Below, piece after piece: positions 22,765 to 34,991 of a stretch of 64,000 nucleotides of DNA. Within the stretch, counting starts at the first letter, position 1; each line of letters begins with the position of its first letter. This DNA comes from Capsicum annuum (taxonomy: Eukaryota > Streptophyta > Magnoliopsida > Solanales > Solanaceae), in assembly GCF_002878395.1 (NCBI RefSeq), contig NC_061118.1, positions 127,926,776 to 127,990,775 of the forward strand. Direction: 5' to 3'. The notes under the pieces are model-generated. The model was given only the letters and a program-made list of their open reading frames with translations. It did not search any database and was not told the DNA's origin. A program made the translations under genes and the position numbers.

Positions 22765-24186
22765 TGGGGATGTATTTTAATAAAGCTCATCAATACCATA
22801 TAAAGAGGTAGAGGATGGTCTTTTTTAATATTCCAACTCATATTGATGTCGAATCCACAAGGAGTGAAAGATAGAGTTCTAGTGTTATGGGTAATTAAGT
22901 GCTACTAAGATAATACCCTAATTGTTATAAATGTAAATGACATAATTTAAAATTAGGGGGGTGTTTCATAGTTAAGGGAGAGTGTATATCGCTAGTAACT
23001 TGATTTCACAAACCAAGCATCGAACTTTGATTTAACTTCGATACTTGAAGGATCTTTGGATCGTGTGTACCTAAGTGCAACTTAGTTGTGGGTGTGTGAG
23101 TTTTGATGCACATGCTAATAAACTTCTAATGTGGTAGGATAGATCTGGGTCCCTTGCGGCAAATATCTCAATTAAACCTCAAGGATTTCAATCGATGACC
23201 CTTTTGAGTACCTAACAAGTGTGACAAACATATTCACCCACTACCTCACTTAAGGCATCTCTATTTCTAGGATGATACCCAAGGCAAAATCAACCGCAAA
23301 ATCACCCTTATATCTAAGTTAGTGAAAATATATAGATTAAACCTAATAATTGGATACTATTGCCTTGGTTCCCATATCCCTCTTTCAAGGATAATGAGGG
23401 TTCGTAAAGTTCACCCAAACCTCTCTTTCAAAGATGGTTTGGGCATTCAAGAGCATGGGGTTTTCACTCACAAACCCGTATGGATATTTGGAGTTTTCAC
23501 CCAGAAATCCCAACAAATTTAATCAGGCAATAGAATAACCCATTATCATCTAACTAGAACGTACACAAATACATCAAAACCCATAACTAATTTGCACCTT
23601 AGTTTAACATAATCCTAAGACTAAAAGATTTCGCTACTAATGAAGAAAAGTGAGAAACATATACCAAATGGGTTTTTCAAAGAATCCATTCTTCACAAAT
23701 ATGAAAATTAAAGTCTCCAAATCAACATTAAATTTCTTGCTAAATTTAGGGATTCAATTTCAAATTCAAAGTATTGTTAGTCTCTAGAATGACTAAAATG
23801 GGAAAGGATTTTAATCTTTTAAAGGATTTGGGGTCAAATACTGAAGATTATGAAATTTCCCCTAAGTTAAATCTCGTGTGACCGCGATCTCACTAGATTC
23901 ACTGCACGATTGAGTATAGAACAATGTGATCATGGTTGTTGATTGTCTTGACTAGCCGCGACTGTGGACCATTGTAACTGAGGCCTGTTTCTTCTCCAAA
24001 TCTTCCAGTTGCACTTCCTTTAACTTCCTTTGATCCTTTTTTTCTCAAGTCCGCATCATTTCATCTCATAGCCCGTATGACTGCAAAATGTGGATTTTAG
24101 TGCATTTAATCATACATAGGTCTCTTTTATTCTTTTAACACATAGTAATATACAAAATTGTCTAGCGTAAATAAGCGATAAATTCA
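22765..24186 (-). repeat. Family B LTR, inverted and lacking its first bases
   Basis: Reverse complement of the B LTR seen at 26465 and 42402. Its U5 end lies at the left (AATAAAGCTCATCAATACC, with a possible decayed primer-binding site near 22765). Its 5' end lies at 24186, about 6 bases short. Neither end has its normal neighbour: family A lies on the left, and a B internal fragment in the opposite sense lies on the right. Confidence 0.8.
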
Positions 24187-24589
24187 TGGGGACAAGGAGA
24201 GCCCTTCACCACTCGATTCATATGTATCACAAGCCAATTATGTAAAGTATCAAGAGTAACAAAATAAATAGGGATCTACCATTACTATGCTTGAGAAAGC
24301 CTACTTATCCTAAGCGGCATCACATCGTGATCTATGGGTTGCACATGAAAAGATGGTCATAAGGGAGAAAAAAGAGATAGATTTTTTAACAAGACATGGA
24401 AGGGGGTAAAGGGTATTTAGAATGTCCTAAAACCCCGTGATTTACTTTCTTCATCTCGAGTGGAGAGTGATGATGATGCCTCAGTTGAGTGGTCCAGTTC
24501 TGAGCAGGCTAATGATTATGCAGAGTCTATGAGTGACTGAAACTCTTGATGCGGTTTGAGGGAGCACCCTTATCTCTCTTTATGCTTGA
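24187..24589 (+). pseudogene. Family B 3' ORF, C-terminal fragment
   Basis: Aligns with 56686-57078 and 63073-63461, the last third of the B 3' ORF (plant transposon-type protein). It ends in an acidic tail (RVESDDDASVEWSSSEQANDYAESMSD) and SLYA stop. It starts abruptly at the junction with the inverted B LTR, so the domain proper is absent. Confidence 0.7.
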
Positions 24590-26464
24590 TTATTTATGCA
24601 GTGAGAATATTTCCACCTCTTTAGTTGGGGGTGTAGGTCTCCATATTCATATTATTTAGGCCTATATTATTGATAATTTTGGATATTTTGATGTTGTTTC
24701 TTTTTGACGACTTGGGTTGTAATATTTCGGCACTCTGATGGAGCCCACATTTGCATGGATTAGTTATTTTCTTCTTAGATTTCTACTTTTTCTTTAGTTT
24801 ACTTATTGAAATATTGGATGATATTTTCCATATGATAAATTGATTGATGACATTCATATGTTGAAAGTATCGTATTTGGGTTTAGAGCCATGAATGTAGG
24901 GAAAGTATGAGTACCCATCGCATCAAAGTCACAAATACAAGAAAAGTTTGAGTACTTGTAGCATTTCAGATTTTGGGAGCACATTTATACTTATGGTGAA
25001 TATAGAATAGCCATATGGTTGGTTAGCCTATATGAAAACCACAATGTGAGATTAACGCTGGGGTTTGTGCCATAAATAGCCAATCATGTGTGGTGCCCAT
25101 GGAAAGTTAACATCCCACATTTTCCAAAATTATATTTAAAAAATAGAGGGCATAGACCTGAGAAACCTTGTAGCAAGTGTTTTCCTCCTTTTTTGAGTCT
25201 AAAATTTTGACTTGTGATATTTGGGAAATGCTCCACGTTTTATCTCTAGAGGAAGGGGCAATTTAACCTCCTTGGCAAATTTCACATGTCGTGTGTGGTA
25301 AGTGTAGTTGTCCAAATATCATGCATATTTGTACCATCTAGACCTTGCCTCGTTATTCTCTATAGGTTAATTTTGATTCTACTTGATTGGGGAGATGATT
25401 TTACACCATCTTTATGACATTGGAAGTCCACTTTAGCCTAAAATGCTTATCCTTACATAGTTGTTATTCCTAGTCACTAACTTTGAGCCCTTAGACCTTT
25501 CTTTGGCAAACACATTACAATCCATAAGCCTTTTAATCTTTACCTTCTTTTGAACGCATACCTCTTTGAACTTAAATTATAACTTGAGGCTAAAATCCTA
25601 AGTTGGTGATGGTGATGGTTTAAAATGGTAACTTTGGGCCAAGAAGTTATAAGTAAGTACCTCTGATTTTAAGTATTAAGAATAATTAAATCAAAAAGGG
25701 AAAGGACCCAACAAAGTAAAGAGAATCACTAAGGGTGCAAGAAAAAGAAATGAAAAGGGAAATAGATGATCCATGAAAATTTGAATTAGGCACATGCGTA
25801 AAGAGTGAAAACAAAAGAAGTGACCCATGATAAAAAAGTTGTATGAAATAGTGTGATGTAGATGTTCAAGAAAGATTTAGCCATGTTGTTCCTAAAAGAT
25901 ATTCTACCCTACCCCTAACTTACGTTACAAGCATAAAAATCCTTTCTTGATTTCCATCCTAGTATTTTCATTGTAGTGGAGATTGAAAATAGGTGCAAGC
26001 CAATGGCATGGTACTTGTGAGCATTGAGAGTTTCTGGGAGAGACAGAGAGTGTGTTCTACACTTAAATTTCATGTTGCATAATTGATAACTTGGTGTATG
26101 AAATTTTCTTTCTCGTGAGAAGGCATGTAAATTAGTCGAGGTGGGTAATTTTGTCATCTCCCAAAAAATGGGGTAAAAAGAGTATAATGTAGTTGGGGTA
26201 AAAAAGGATTCAATTTTAGAGTATTAGTAATTGTTGCATAGTTGCTCTTTAAAATCTCTTGCATCCTTGAAAAAGCATATTTTATGTTGAGGGCTATTGT
26301 GTAAATAGTTTTGTCCATGTTTGATGAACTAAATTATGGTATCAACTAAGCCTAAAGTCATTATGATTATTTGGGTCATTCAATGTGGGCATAAATTTGG
26401 ATAGTCTCATGGAAAGGGGTAGTGTTGCTAGAGGAAATGAAAATATTTAAGTTGGGGGTGTTGT
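24590..26464 (+). other. Family B 3' internal region and polypurine tract
   Basis: Matches 57079-58680 on the + strand and the complement of 43847-45690. Non-coding. TTAAGTTGGGGGTG at 26447-26460 is the polypurine tract, preceded by GAGGAAATGAAAATATT. Confidence 0.78.
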
Positions 26465-26679
26465 TGAGCAGTTATTTTACCGCTCATTTACGCTAGACAA
26501 TCATTCACATTATCATTTTTCTAATGAATAAAAGAGGCCTATGTATAATTAAATACCCTAATATCCACATTTTGCAGTCATACATGTTATGAGATGGAAA
26601 TCTGTGGAGTTGAGCTAAAAAGGACCAAAAGAATAGAAAGAAAGTTAAGTTGGTATACCTAGAGCCGAAACATGCCTCA

Positions 26680-26815
26680 GTTACCACAGTCGCGGCCTGA
26701 GGGACGCTATCATGGAAATTCAAGATGGTCATCAACCATGATCGCGTTTATCTACACGCGTTCACAGTAGCCACGATCACGACGAATCTAGTGTGATCAC
26801 AGTCACAAAGGATTT
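26680..26815 (+). repeat. GATC/CG palindrome cluster in B LTR
   Basis: CCTCAGTTACCACAGTCGCG, GGCCTGAGGG, ACCATGATCGCG, CACGATCACGACG and GTGTGATCACAGTCAC within 136 bp. It shares the CCTCAGTTACC...GGCCTGAGG block with the A LTR clusters. The complement lies at 23870-24000 and 43495-43625. Confidence 0.65.
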
Positions 26816-27539
26816 AGATTAGAGGAAATTTCATAATTTTAAGTGGCCGATCCCGAATCCTTTAAAAGCTTAAAACCCTTTCCCATTTTAGGTATTCTAG
26901 AGACTAGCAATACTTTGAATTTGAAATTGAATCCCTAAATTGGGGAAGAAATATAAAGTTGATTTGGAGACTTTGATTTCAAATTTGTGAAGAATGGATG
27001 CTTTGAACAACCCATTTGGTAGATGTTTCTCCATTTTGTTCATGAGTAGCTAAATCTTTTAGTCTTGGGATTATGTTGAACTAAGGTGCAAATTAGTTTT
27101 GGGTTGTGAAGTATTTGTGTACATATTAGTTAGATAATAATGGCTTATACTATTGCTTGATTAAATTGGTTGGGATTTGTAGGTGAAAACCCCAAATACC
27201 CATATGAGTTTGTGAGTGAAGACTCCACACTTTTGAAAGGCCAAACCATGTTTGAAAGAGGAGTTTGGGTAAACATTGGGAACCGTCATCATCCTTTAAA
27301 GAGGGATGTGGGAACCCAGGTAATAGTATCGAATTATTGGGTTTAATCTACTCATTTTCACTATCTTAGACATGAAGGTGATTTTGTGGTTGATTTTGCC
27401 TTGGGTATCATCCTAGAAATAGGGATTCCTTAGTAGAGGTAGTGGGTGAATATGATTGTCACACTTGGTAAGTACTAGAAATGGTCAACAATTGTAATCC
27501 TTGAATTTTTATTGAGAAATTAGCCTTAAGGGCCTTAGA

Positions 27540-27544
27540 CCTAA
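27540..27544. repeat. Target duplication beside the D 3' LTR
   Basis: CCTAA on + (TTAGG on -), partner of CTAGG at 50848-50852 now that the other end of D is inverted. Confidence 0.82.
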
Positions 27545-28097
27545 TAATAGAGAATCGGCCTAAGAGAGATGAAATCTACCTAAGGAAACAAAAAGACAAA
27601 CAATACAAAAAAGTAAAGATAGATAAATTGACATAAGAGACAACGAAGAAGTAAGAACGAACGTGTATATCAAAGGCAAAGACCCCTAAAACTCATCGAA
27701 TCAAACACCAGTTTCTTATGTGGACCCAAGAGGGAATTAATTTCCTCAAGAACCCTCATTTTTATGCCAAGATTAACCCCTTGTTACACCATCACTCTCT
27801 CAAGATAAAAGTTTATTCAATATCAATAATAAGCTAAAAAGGAACTAAACCTAATAGTGGCAATATAGTCTAGTACAAAATGAAATCACTAAAACACCCT
27901 TAATAAATTCAACACTCAAAAGTTGTCTCTCCAAGTGGTGGCTTCATCATTATTCATAAAGATTCAAAAGGTGGAACACCTTAGAGGGATTCAAAATATA
28001 TTCACATACGTTCATCTTCATGAATAAACCTTGAAGGATTTGCAATTCCCGTGTTTGAGTCCTTGTGAATATTCTTGAATTTTTTGCACCTTTATCA
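27545..28097 (-). repeat. D 3' LTR, 553 bp
   Basis: On the minus strand it runs from TGATAAAGGTGCAAAAA to TTCTCTATTA. It aligns along its length with 50853-51406 (554 bp), at roughly four-fifths identity by eye, so the insertion is old. Its TATA region has decayed (CTATATTGCC). It lies between a polypurine tract on the right and a B LTR on the left. Confidence 0.9.
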
Positions 28098-28110
28098 TCC
28101 TCTCAATCTT
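28098..28110 (-). promoter_or_regulatory. D polypurine tract
   Basis: AAGATTGAGAGGA on the minus strand, directly before the LTR start. Confidence 0.75.
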
Positions 28111-28910
28111 AAAATGAATTTGACCTCAAATTCACAGGTTCATCACCCTCAATGGTGTCAATAGGTGAGAGGTGACATACATTGAATGTGTTGTGCACTT
28201 GGTATTCCAGAGGAAGATCGATCTTGCACGTATTATTATTGATCCTTTAAAGCACTTGAAAAAGGTCATCACCCCTTTACAAACTTGGCCTTTCTTTGTG
28301 TTGGAAACCGATCCTTCCTAAGGTGAACCCATACCTAATCACCTGGTTCCATCACAAGCCTTCTTCTCCCCTTGTTGGACCTCTTGGAAACTTCATAGTT
28401 TCTCCTCTCAAGGCAGATTCTCACCTTTTCATGCAACTTATTCATGGCTTCTGCTCTTTTATTTCCATCTAAACTCAACACAAAATCACTAGACAAGGGG
28501 GTTAAATCTAAAGGGGTAAAGGGGTTTAGGCCGTATACACACTCAAAGAGAGTCATACCGGTAGTTGAATGGATAACACAATTATAAGAAAACTAGACTA
28601 AGGGTATGTTATCCTACTAAGAAGTCATCATACCTTTAACCATGGAACGTAGGATATAACCCAAGTTTCAATTTTATACTTCTATTTGGCCATCGTTTTG
28701 TGGGTTGTAAGAGGTTGAGGAAAGCAATTTCGTACCAAGCCCACCCCACATTGACATCCAAAAGTGACTAAGAAACTTAGAGTCCCTATCACTAATAATG
28801 GTCTGAGGGATCACATGTAGTTTAAAAATATGCTCAATAAATAGAGAGGCTACACGAGATGTATCCTCACTTTTAGAACATGGGATGAAGTGGGCCATCT
28901 TAGAGAACCG
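28111..28910 (-). pseudogene. D integrase, core second half and C-terminal domain
   Basis: Reading leftwards: RFSKMAHFIPCSKSEDTS, VASLFIEHIFKLHVIPQTI, SDRDSKFLSHFW with the second catalytic Asp, and YNPQNDGQIEV with the catalytic Glu still present. Next come MTLFECVYGLNPFTPLDL and a basic C-terminal stretch ending KGRRRLVMEPGD. A decayed tail (EYQVHNTFNV, TIEGDEPVNLRSNSF) runs to the polypurine tract. There are several frameshifts and stops. The first half of the core is at 36644-37258, beyond element C. Confidence 0.9.
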
Positions 28911-28915
28911 GTCAA
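28911..28915. repeat. Target duplication, left copy, of element C
   Basis: GTCAA, identical to 36639-36643. Confidence 0.92.
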
Positions 28916-30647
28916 TGATGTTGGGTGTATTTATACACTTTAGTGTTGCTATATTTTCTTATTTATTATTGTTTTTAGAGTAATTCTTGTGCTTTATATG
29001 TTTATGATGATAGAAATAGGAATATAAGTGTTCAAGTGTGTGTTTACAAGGTGAAAAGGTGTTTTCAAAAAAGTTTTGGTTTAAAAGGATCATTTAGAGT
29101 CTAGACGAGAAAATAAGTTTTACTAGCTTGAGGTAGGTGTTGTTTTAGTTATTTTCAATGGATTCTACTTTGTGGAAAGGGTTTATAATGGTCTTATTTA
29201 GAAAATATATTTGTAACAACTTATTTATAATGGGCATAGATCAATTGTATTAAGACAAGAGTCAATACTTAAGTTAAAGTCTAATGTGGGTGAGTCTAGT
29301 CTTAGCTTATATTTTTAGTTCATTGTTGAGAATGTGGTGTGGTTTTGAGATCTAATATATCTTTCAGTGAGCACAAAATGCATTTTAACTTTATATTTTG
29401 TCATTCTATCATCAAGAGGATACTTTCAAATATGAACTACTTAGCACTTATAGCACTTCTCTCTTGGGCATTTAGTACCATGTTTCATTTTGTACTTCTT
29501 ATATTTCCTACCTAGAATTCATTAATGATAATACAAATAACCTGTATGTATTACATATATAGATATATAAAATATTTCTTTAAGGACTTGGCAGTTGAGT
29601 TCCACAACAAAAGGTAAACAACACCAAAAGGTGTGGAATGGAAGACAAAGAAAAAGACTTAGTGTTGGCATCAAAGGCTAATTCCAGAGAGCCCACACAT
29701 TTAGGGCATGCCACAGAGCTCTTCCCACAAGATTTGTAATGCCTTGTGGACCTCTTGAAATGTGAAATTCACCGTGATGCTTTGTTCATTCCATGTGTAA
29801 TGCAACCCGATACAACACATATAACCTACATGGCTTGGAGACTACTACTATATATAGGATAATTTGTACTCATTTTGGACAACTTTGGAACATCTTTGGA
29901 AATTGAGGACTTTTCTACAATAAATTTTAAGGGTTTTACATTCTTTAATTTATATCTTTCATGGTTTTAATCAGGTATCAAGAATCTTGATTACAATTAT
30001 CACTATTAGTGGCTAAACACCCTCTTTTCGGGGTTAAAGCCAAAAGCTTGATTACTATCGTTATGGATTGATTTAGTTTGATTTTATTATCATATTTGGT
30101 TGTTGTTTTAGCCTTGTTTTAACTATTTTAAGGATTTATGGCCCTTAGAATATATTTGTCGACCTTTTGATCTTGGAAGGGGGAATAGGAAGATAGAACA
30201 AGAGAATAAACAAAGTAGGGTTCTTATTCCTTTATGAAATAAGGAATTTTAATTATTGTCTAGGACATGGTTGTACCTAGAAGGCTTGCTTGATTCATAT
30301 TTACAATGATAGATTTAAGAACTTTATTGGATAATTACATCCCCTCTTAATGATGTAGTTGTAATGTCTACATTAGGTAAACGATTATACGTCGGGAGAC
30401 CATGATCATGCGATAAACCCTATGAATCTATAATCAAGATAAGTGACTTAAGGAATGAAGTTCAATATGTAGTAGGATTGTTCAAACTGATTTAAACCTA
30501 GTGAACTAGAATTGAATAGTTGTTGGAACTAGTCCAATTCAATAGTTGTTGGAACTAGTCCCTGTGGGATCGATGCTCGACTTTCTTTAAGGCCACTATA
30601 TTACTTGGTAGGTCACGTACACTTATGTCTATGCTTAGGTGCTATCA
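28916..30647 (+). repeat. C 5' LTR, 1732 bp
   Basis: TGATGTTGGGTGTATTTATA at the start and TAGGTGCTATCA at the end. Aligns with 34992-36638, being about 85 bp longer through several indels. A TATA box lies at 29849. The LTR includes a short open frame (about 29641 on) whose counterpart is fully open in the 3' LTR. Confidence 0.9.
29849..29856 (+). promoter_or_regulatory. TATA box of C 5' LTR
   Basis: TATATATA in a CTACTATATATAGG context, kept at the same place in the 3' LTR (35745-35752). Confidence 0.65.
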
Positions 30648-30653
30648 AGTTTT

Positions 30654-30671
30654 TGGAGCCATCGCCGAGGA
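30654..30671 (+). promoter_or_regulatory. tRNA-Asp-type primer-binding site of C
   Basis: TGGAGCCATCGCCGAGGA matches 14 of 18 bases of the tRNA-Asp complement, 6 bases after the LTR. Confidence 0.78.
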
Positions 30672-30897
30672 CTAGTAATTGGGAAACTATTTTTATTTTA
30701 GTTTTAAATTTTAGATTTCCTTTGTCTTGTTTTTGTATTTCGAGGAAATAGGTTTTCAGGCTAGTAAGCTGGCAAGGGATAGGGAATTAGTTGAACCACG
30801 TCCCAAACCTGAGCAATGCTTCCATCAACAAAGTATAGAAGCAATTCTTCCTCCCTGTATTTCAAAAATAGAAGAGTATTAAGATAATCCTTCTCTT

Positions 30898-32100
30898 ATG
30901 GCTGAAGAACAACTAGCCCGCAGGACAGTTCATGAAGTGGCAATACCACTTCCAATAAATTTTACCTCCCCTTTTTAGAAACTTACTGCTGGAGGTAATT
31001 TTGAGCCCAAACAGAATATGGTACAACTTTTGATTAGCAGTGAAAAGTTCATAAGGCCTTCCCATGAAGATACACAAGTCCACTTGCAAACCTTTTCGGA
31101 GATCAGTTACACATTTATCCCTACAAGTGTGTCAACTCATTACATGAGGTTGACACTATTCCACGTTTCACTATTAGGGGAAGAAAAGTAGTGGTTGAAT
31201 GCTAAGCCAACAAATTCAATCACTACCTAGGATGATTTAGTTAAGACATTCCACATCTGATTTTTGTCATCTGTAAAGACTGGGAAAGTTCACAATGAGA
31301 TTATGTGCTTTAAACAAAAGAAAAATGAAAATTTATATCATGATTTGGAGCATTTCAAGGATCATCTATGGGACTGTCCATACCATCAATAGTTAAATAA
31401 GGTATTAGCTTATACTTTTGTTGAGGAACTTGATCGTAACACAAGGATTTTGCTAGGTTCAACTTTAGGTGGTCAAGCTTTAGAGATGACGTACGCTGAG
31501 CTGTATACTTTATTGAACTGGAATGCACAAGTAAATCTAGTATGATATTTAGACTTAAGGAGTGTTACTAAAAAGGTTGCAGGTGTTTTGGAGGTGGATC
31601 AGTTTACGACAATATCTGCCCAAATTACTGCATTACGATGTTAGTTGACTACACAGCTAGAAACATAAAATTTGGTGTTACACCATCTACAATTGAAGTG
31701 AATGCAATTCAACTGATAAGAATTTGGTGTGTGGTGTGTGGAAATAGTGGTCATTTTGCAAATATATATGCTGCAAATCCTCATTCTGTGGAGTTTAAGG
31801 GAAATTTTTAGAGGCCTAACTATAGGAACACCTGCAACATGAAGTGGTAGACTCAACCACTAAATCAACAATAGAAACTCCAACAACAGAAGTTTTAGTA
31901 ACCCCAAAGCTTAAGTAAATCAGACCATAAATATAAATTTGGAGTAGATGATGAAACAAATTCTAGATGCCTAATCAAAATTGGCAGAAGATATGAAGAA
32001 TCAATAGACCATTACAAGGAGCTTGGAGTTATAGTTAGGTTAAATACAATAGGTATAAAATACCAAGCCTCAAGATAGGTTTCCAAGTGATATTGAAAAC
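30898..32100 (+). pseudogene. C gag (Athila-like), broken
   Basis: From ATG 30898 (MAEEQLARRTVHEVAIPLP). It shows a retrotransposon Gag region (SHEDTQVHLQTFSEI, HYMRLTLFHVSLLGEE, ENLYHDLEHFKDHLWDC, LGGQALEMTYAELYTLL) with stops near 30979, 31192, 31231, 31258 and 31390. A zinc knuckle follows at 31728-31769, CVVCGNSGHFANIY, whose last Cys has become Tyr, and then NPHSVEF as in Athila/Tat-type Gags. It would form the particle and bind RNA. From about 31830 to 32340 the sequence is lysine-rich and too decayed to assign. Confidence 0.85.
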
Positions 32101-32339
32101 CCAATACAAGTTATGGAAAAAACTGTAAGGAGTTGTAAAGAGTTTAATAAAGAACCTCCAAAGGCCACTAAGAAGGTGGATGTAGAGAAAGATCCTAAGC
32201 AGATAAAGGACAAAGTTGATGAAAAATTTAAGAAAGTCTGAATTCTAGAAAACAAAAATCATTGAAGTGGTGAAGAAGATCCCATAACTACCATTCCCAC
32301 AAAAGGATATAAATGTAGAGGAGGATATGTGCTTCAAGA

Positions 32340-33010
32340 AGTTCTTTGAAATATTCAGAGAGCTATACATTAACTTACCTTTTGAAAATATTTTGTAGGG
32401 AATGCCCATGTATGCTAAGTACTTGATGGATGTAGTTGCTAATAAAGCTAAATTGCAGGATGTGGAAGTTGTAGCTTTCACTGAGGAGTGTAGATTTATG
32501 GTGACTCAAAATATGTCCAAAAAGCTTAAGGACCCTTGGAAGTTCACACTTCCCATTCAGATTGGAAACAATGAGGTGGTTCAATCACTTAGTGACTTAG
32601 GCGTAAGCATAAACTTGATGCCTCTATCTTTGCTAAAATATTTAGTCTTGGGAAAGCCTAGATCGAGTTTTGTGCTACTGCAGCTAGCAAACGAGACCAT
32701 AACTGTCCAGAAAGAGTCATAGAGGATGTTCTCATGAAGATTGGTAAGTTTATTATTCCTGTTAACTTTATTGTTTTAGATTTTTAAAAAAGATAAAAGA
32801 GTACCAGTCATCTTGGGACATCCATTTATAGCGAAGGGAGGATCTTTGATTGATATGAGAAAAGGCACGCTCATAATGAGTTTGGAGGATAAAGACTTAG
32901 TTTTTAAAGTGTATAAATTGATTAACACACTAAACCATTATAAATACTTGTGCATAATAACCATGATTGAAGGGTATAAGAGTAGGATGGTGGAGCCAGT
33001 TCCGTAAAAG
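32340..33010 (+). pseudogene. C aspartic protease, broken
   Basis: MPMYAKYLMDVVANKAK... through the active-site region SLSDLGVSINLMPLSLL (Asp-Leu-Gly in place of the usual DS/TG, normal for this group), then LQLANETI. After a shift near 32720 and a stop, the second half reads VPVILGHPFIAKGGSLID and a C-terminal strand to 33007. It would cleave the Gag precursor. In autonomous relatives RT follows; here the conserved post-ORF element follows within 200 bp. Confidence 0.87.
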
Positions 33011-33196
33011 GCCTTTTCGAACTTCCTCATTGAGCAACCCAAGTCTTCAACATCTAAGCCCAACATGAAGTAGATTGATGAGCCTGGAAAGACAAAATTT
33101 GAAAAAGTTGTTAACTGTGAGAGGTCAAAAACAAATAAGAAGATAGGATCCAAGTGTGAGGAAAAGGATAAAGGAATATGGAGGCGTGGTAGTTGG

Positions 33197-33244
33197 GTCG
33201 CGTTGCGACACTAAATTAGGTGCTGCTTGGGAGTAAACCCAAGT
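33197..33244 (+). other. Conserved post-ORF element, C
   Basis: GGTCGCGTTGCGACACTAAA, then TTAGGTGCTGCTTGGGAG and TAAACCCAAG. Same order as in A and B (see 9441), with a stronger GTCGC/GCGAC hairpin. Confidence 0.72.
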
Positions 33245-34976
33245 TAGGTAGGAATTCTTAAACTTTAATTTTTAGTTTTTACTTCACATAGTTTTTGTTT
33301 TTATGGAGTCACAGGTTGATGGGAAGTATGCGTACCGAAAATATAACCTAAGGAGCATGGAAAAGACTGAGTGTAGGGTGGTCCCCAGCCCTTTTTAATA
33401 ATAAAAAATGCTACTATCTAGGCTTATAAGCCTCAGGGAGTATTTCTATACTTACTTTTGAGTATACTTTGGGGACAAAGTAGATTTTTAAGCGTGGGGG
33501 TAGGGAAATTCCTATTTTTAGGGTAATTTTAAAAAAAAATTGTGTTAGTAAAAAATAAGATGTTCTTGTTGGTTCTATATTAGACTGCATGATGCAAGTG
33601 TTTTAGTTGTAAAAGCATGTTGATTGTGTGAATTACTACTTTTTAGACTTTTAGCATTATGATTATGACTCTTGTACTTGTTTGCTTAAATTTGAATTCA
33701 TGTGGTTATTTGGTTAAGATTCTAGGATGATCCTATATGAGTTGAGCATGTACCAAATGTGTGTGAGATGTTGTATATTCCTTGTTATATGTGACGTCTA
33801 GAACCTGCCTGGTGTGTGTGCAAAGAAAAATAAATAGTGTGGGGTTAGGAGATGATATAGGCATTTCTTTTATAGCCTTATTTTATACCTTCTTTCACCT
33901 AACCTTTAGCATAATTCTAGCTAACCCCTATTGAGCCTTGAAATTCTTCTTTGGAAGGGTCATATATAGCCTAATCCCCTTCTTTGATAGATCGGAATGT
34001 GATCCAAATGCTCCTAAATGCTTTAGTGTTAAATTAATTAAGTAAGGAGTTTGAAAAATAAGAAGAAAAAAGGTGAAGGTGATTCCCCAAAGTAATAGTT
34101 ACTTGTGTGTACAATTGCATTGTGGTTGGGAGTTAGAGAAATTTGTACTTAAGAAATTTCTATTTTTAGCCCAGTCATGTTACAATGAATCTATTTTGGC
34201 CTTGGTCCTCCTTTGATGTTGTGTACCTCAACTAAGGAAAATTTCTTAAGTTGAGGGTGGCTATCATAGGGGTATGTAACATAAACTGGGTGCGAAAAAG
34301 GGTAAATTAAAAGATATATACTTAGTATACCCCCAACATAGTGTTTGTTAAAGAGCTTAATGAGATGGGGTGAAAACTAAAGAATGTGGTAGATAAAAGT
34401 TATGTAACTTGGTTGTAAAGGTAGATTGAATGTATAACGTGACGTGTTAAAGAGCTTAGGGAAGATAGTCACTATTAAGCCAAAATAGTTCCTACCCATC
34501 CCTTAGCCTACATTAAAATCATTAAAGACCTATTTGATCCTAAGATTCATCATTCTGATATTAGTAGAGTACTACACTATGGGCAAACTTATGGTTCATA
34601 ATGTTTAACTTGTGAATTCCTTGAGTGAGTGAGCTCAATTTAATTATCGTACCTATTATGAGATATATTGCTTTTATATGAGAGATTATAGGTAAATTTC
34701 TTATGGTGAGGGCACATGTTTAATAGATGTGGGTGATTTGTATGATGTCCTTGATTGATAAATGTGCATGGGTTTGCCAATTTGGTGAATCAAGTCTTGA
34801 GGCTAGGATATTTGCATGTAGTGTTCTTGAACTATCAATTGTGTACATAACATGCTTTGTGTAGAAACTTGCATTCTATGTAGTACTAGCTTGCGTGTAT
34901 AGCAGATAGTAGAAGTGTAGATTCTCCTCAGCTTATGATGCTTAGAGTAAAGAGTTATTCGAGGAAGAACAAGTCT
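33245..34976 (+). other. C 3' internal region
   Basis: Non-coding, A/T-rich. I see no ORF, RT remnant or env-like segment. Confidence 0.7.
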
Positions 34977-34991
34977 TTAAGTGTAGGGTGG
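34977..34991 (+). promoter_or_regulatory. C polypurine tract
   Basis: TTAAGTGTAGGGTGG directly before the LTR, after GAGGAAGAACAAGTCTT. Confidence 0.8.

Larger units (their letters stand above)
26465..27544 (+). repeat. Family B LTR, left part (1080 bp), split by element D
   Basis: Starts TGAGCAGTTATTTTACCGC after the polypurine tract and stops at CTTAGACCTAA against the D LTR. The missing end is found, inverted, at 50486-50852. Left part 1080 + right part 367 - 5 duplicated bases = 1442, close to 1445 for the uninterrupted LTR at 42402-43846. It contains a GATC/CG cluster at 26680-26815. Confidence 0.88.
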
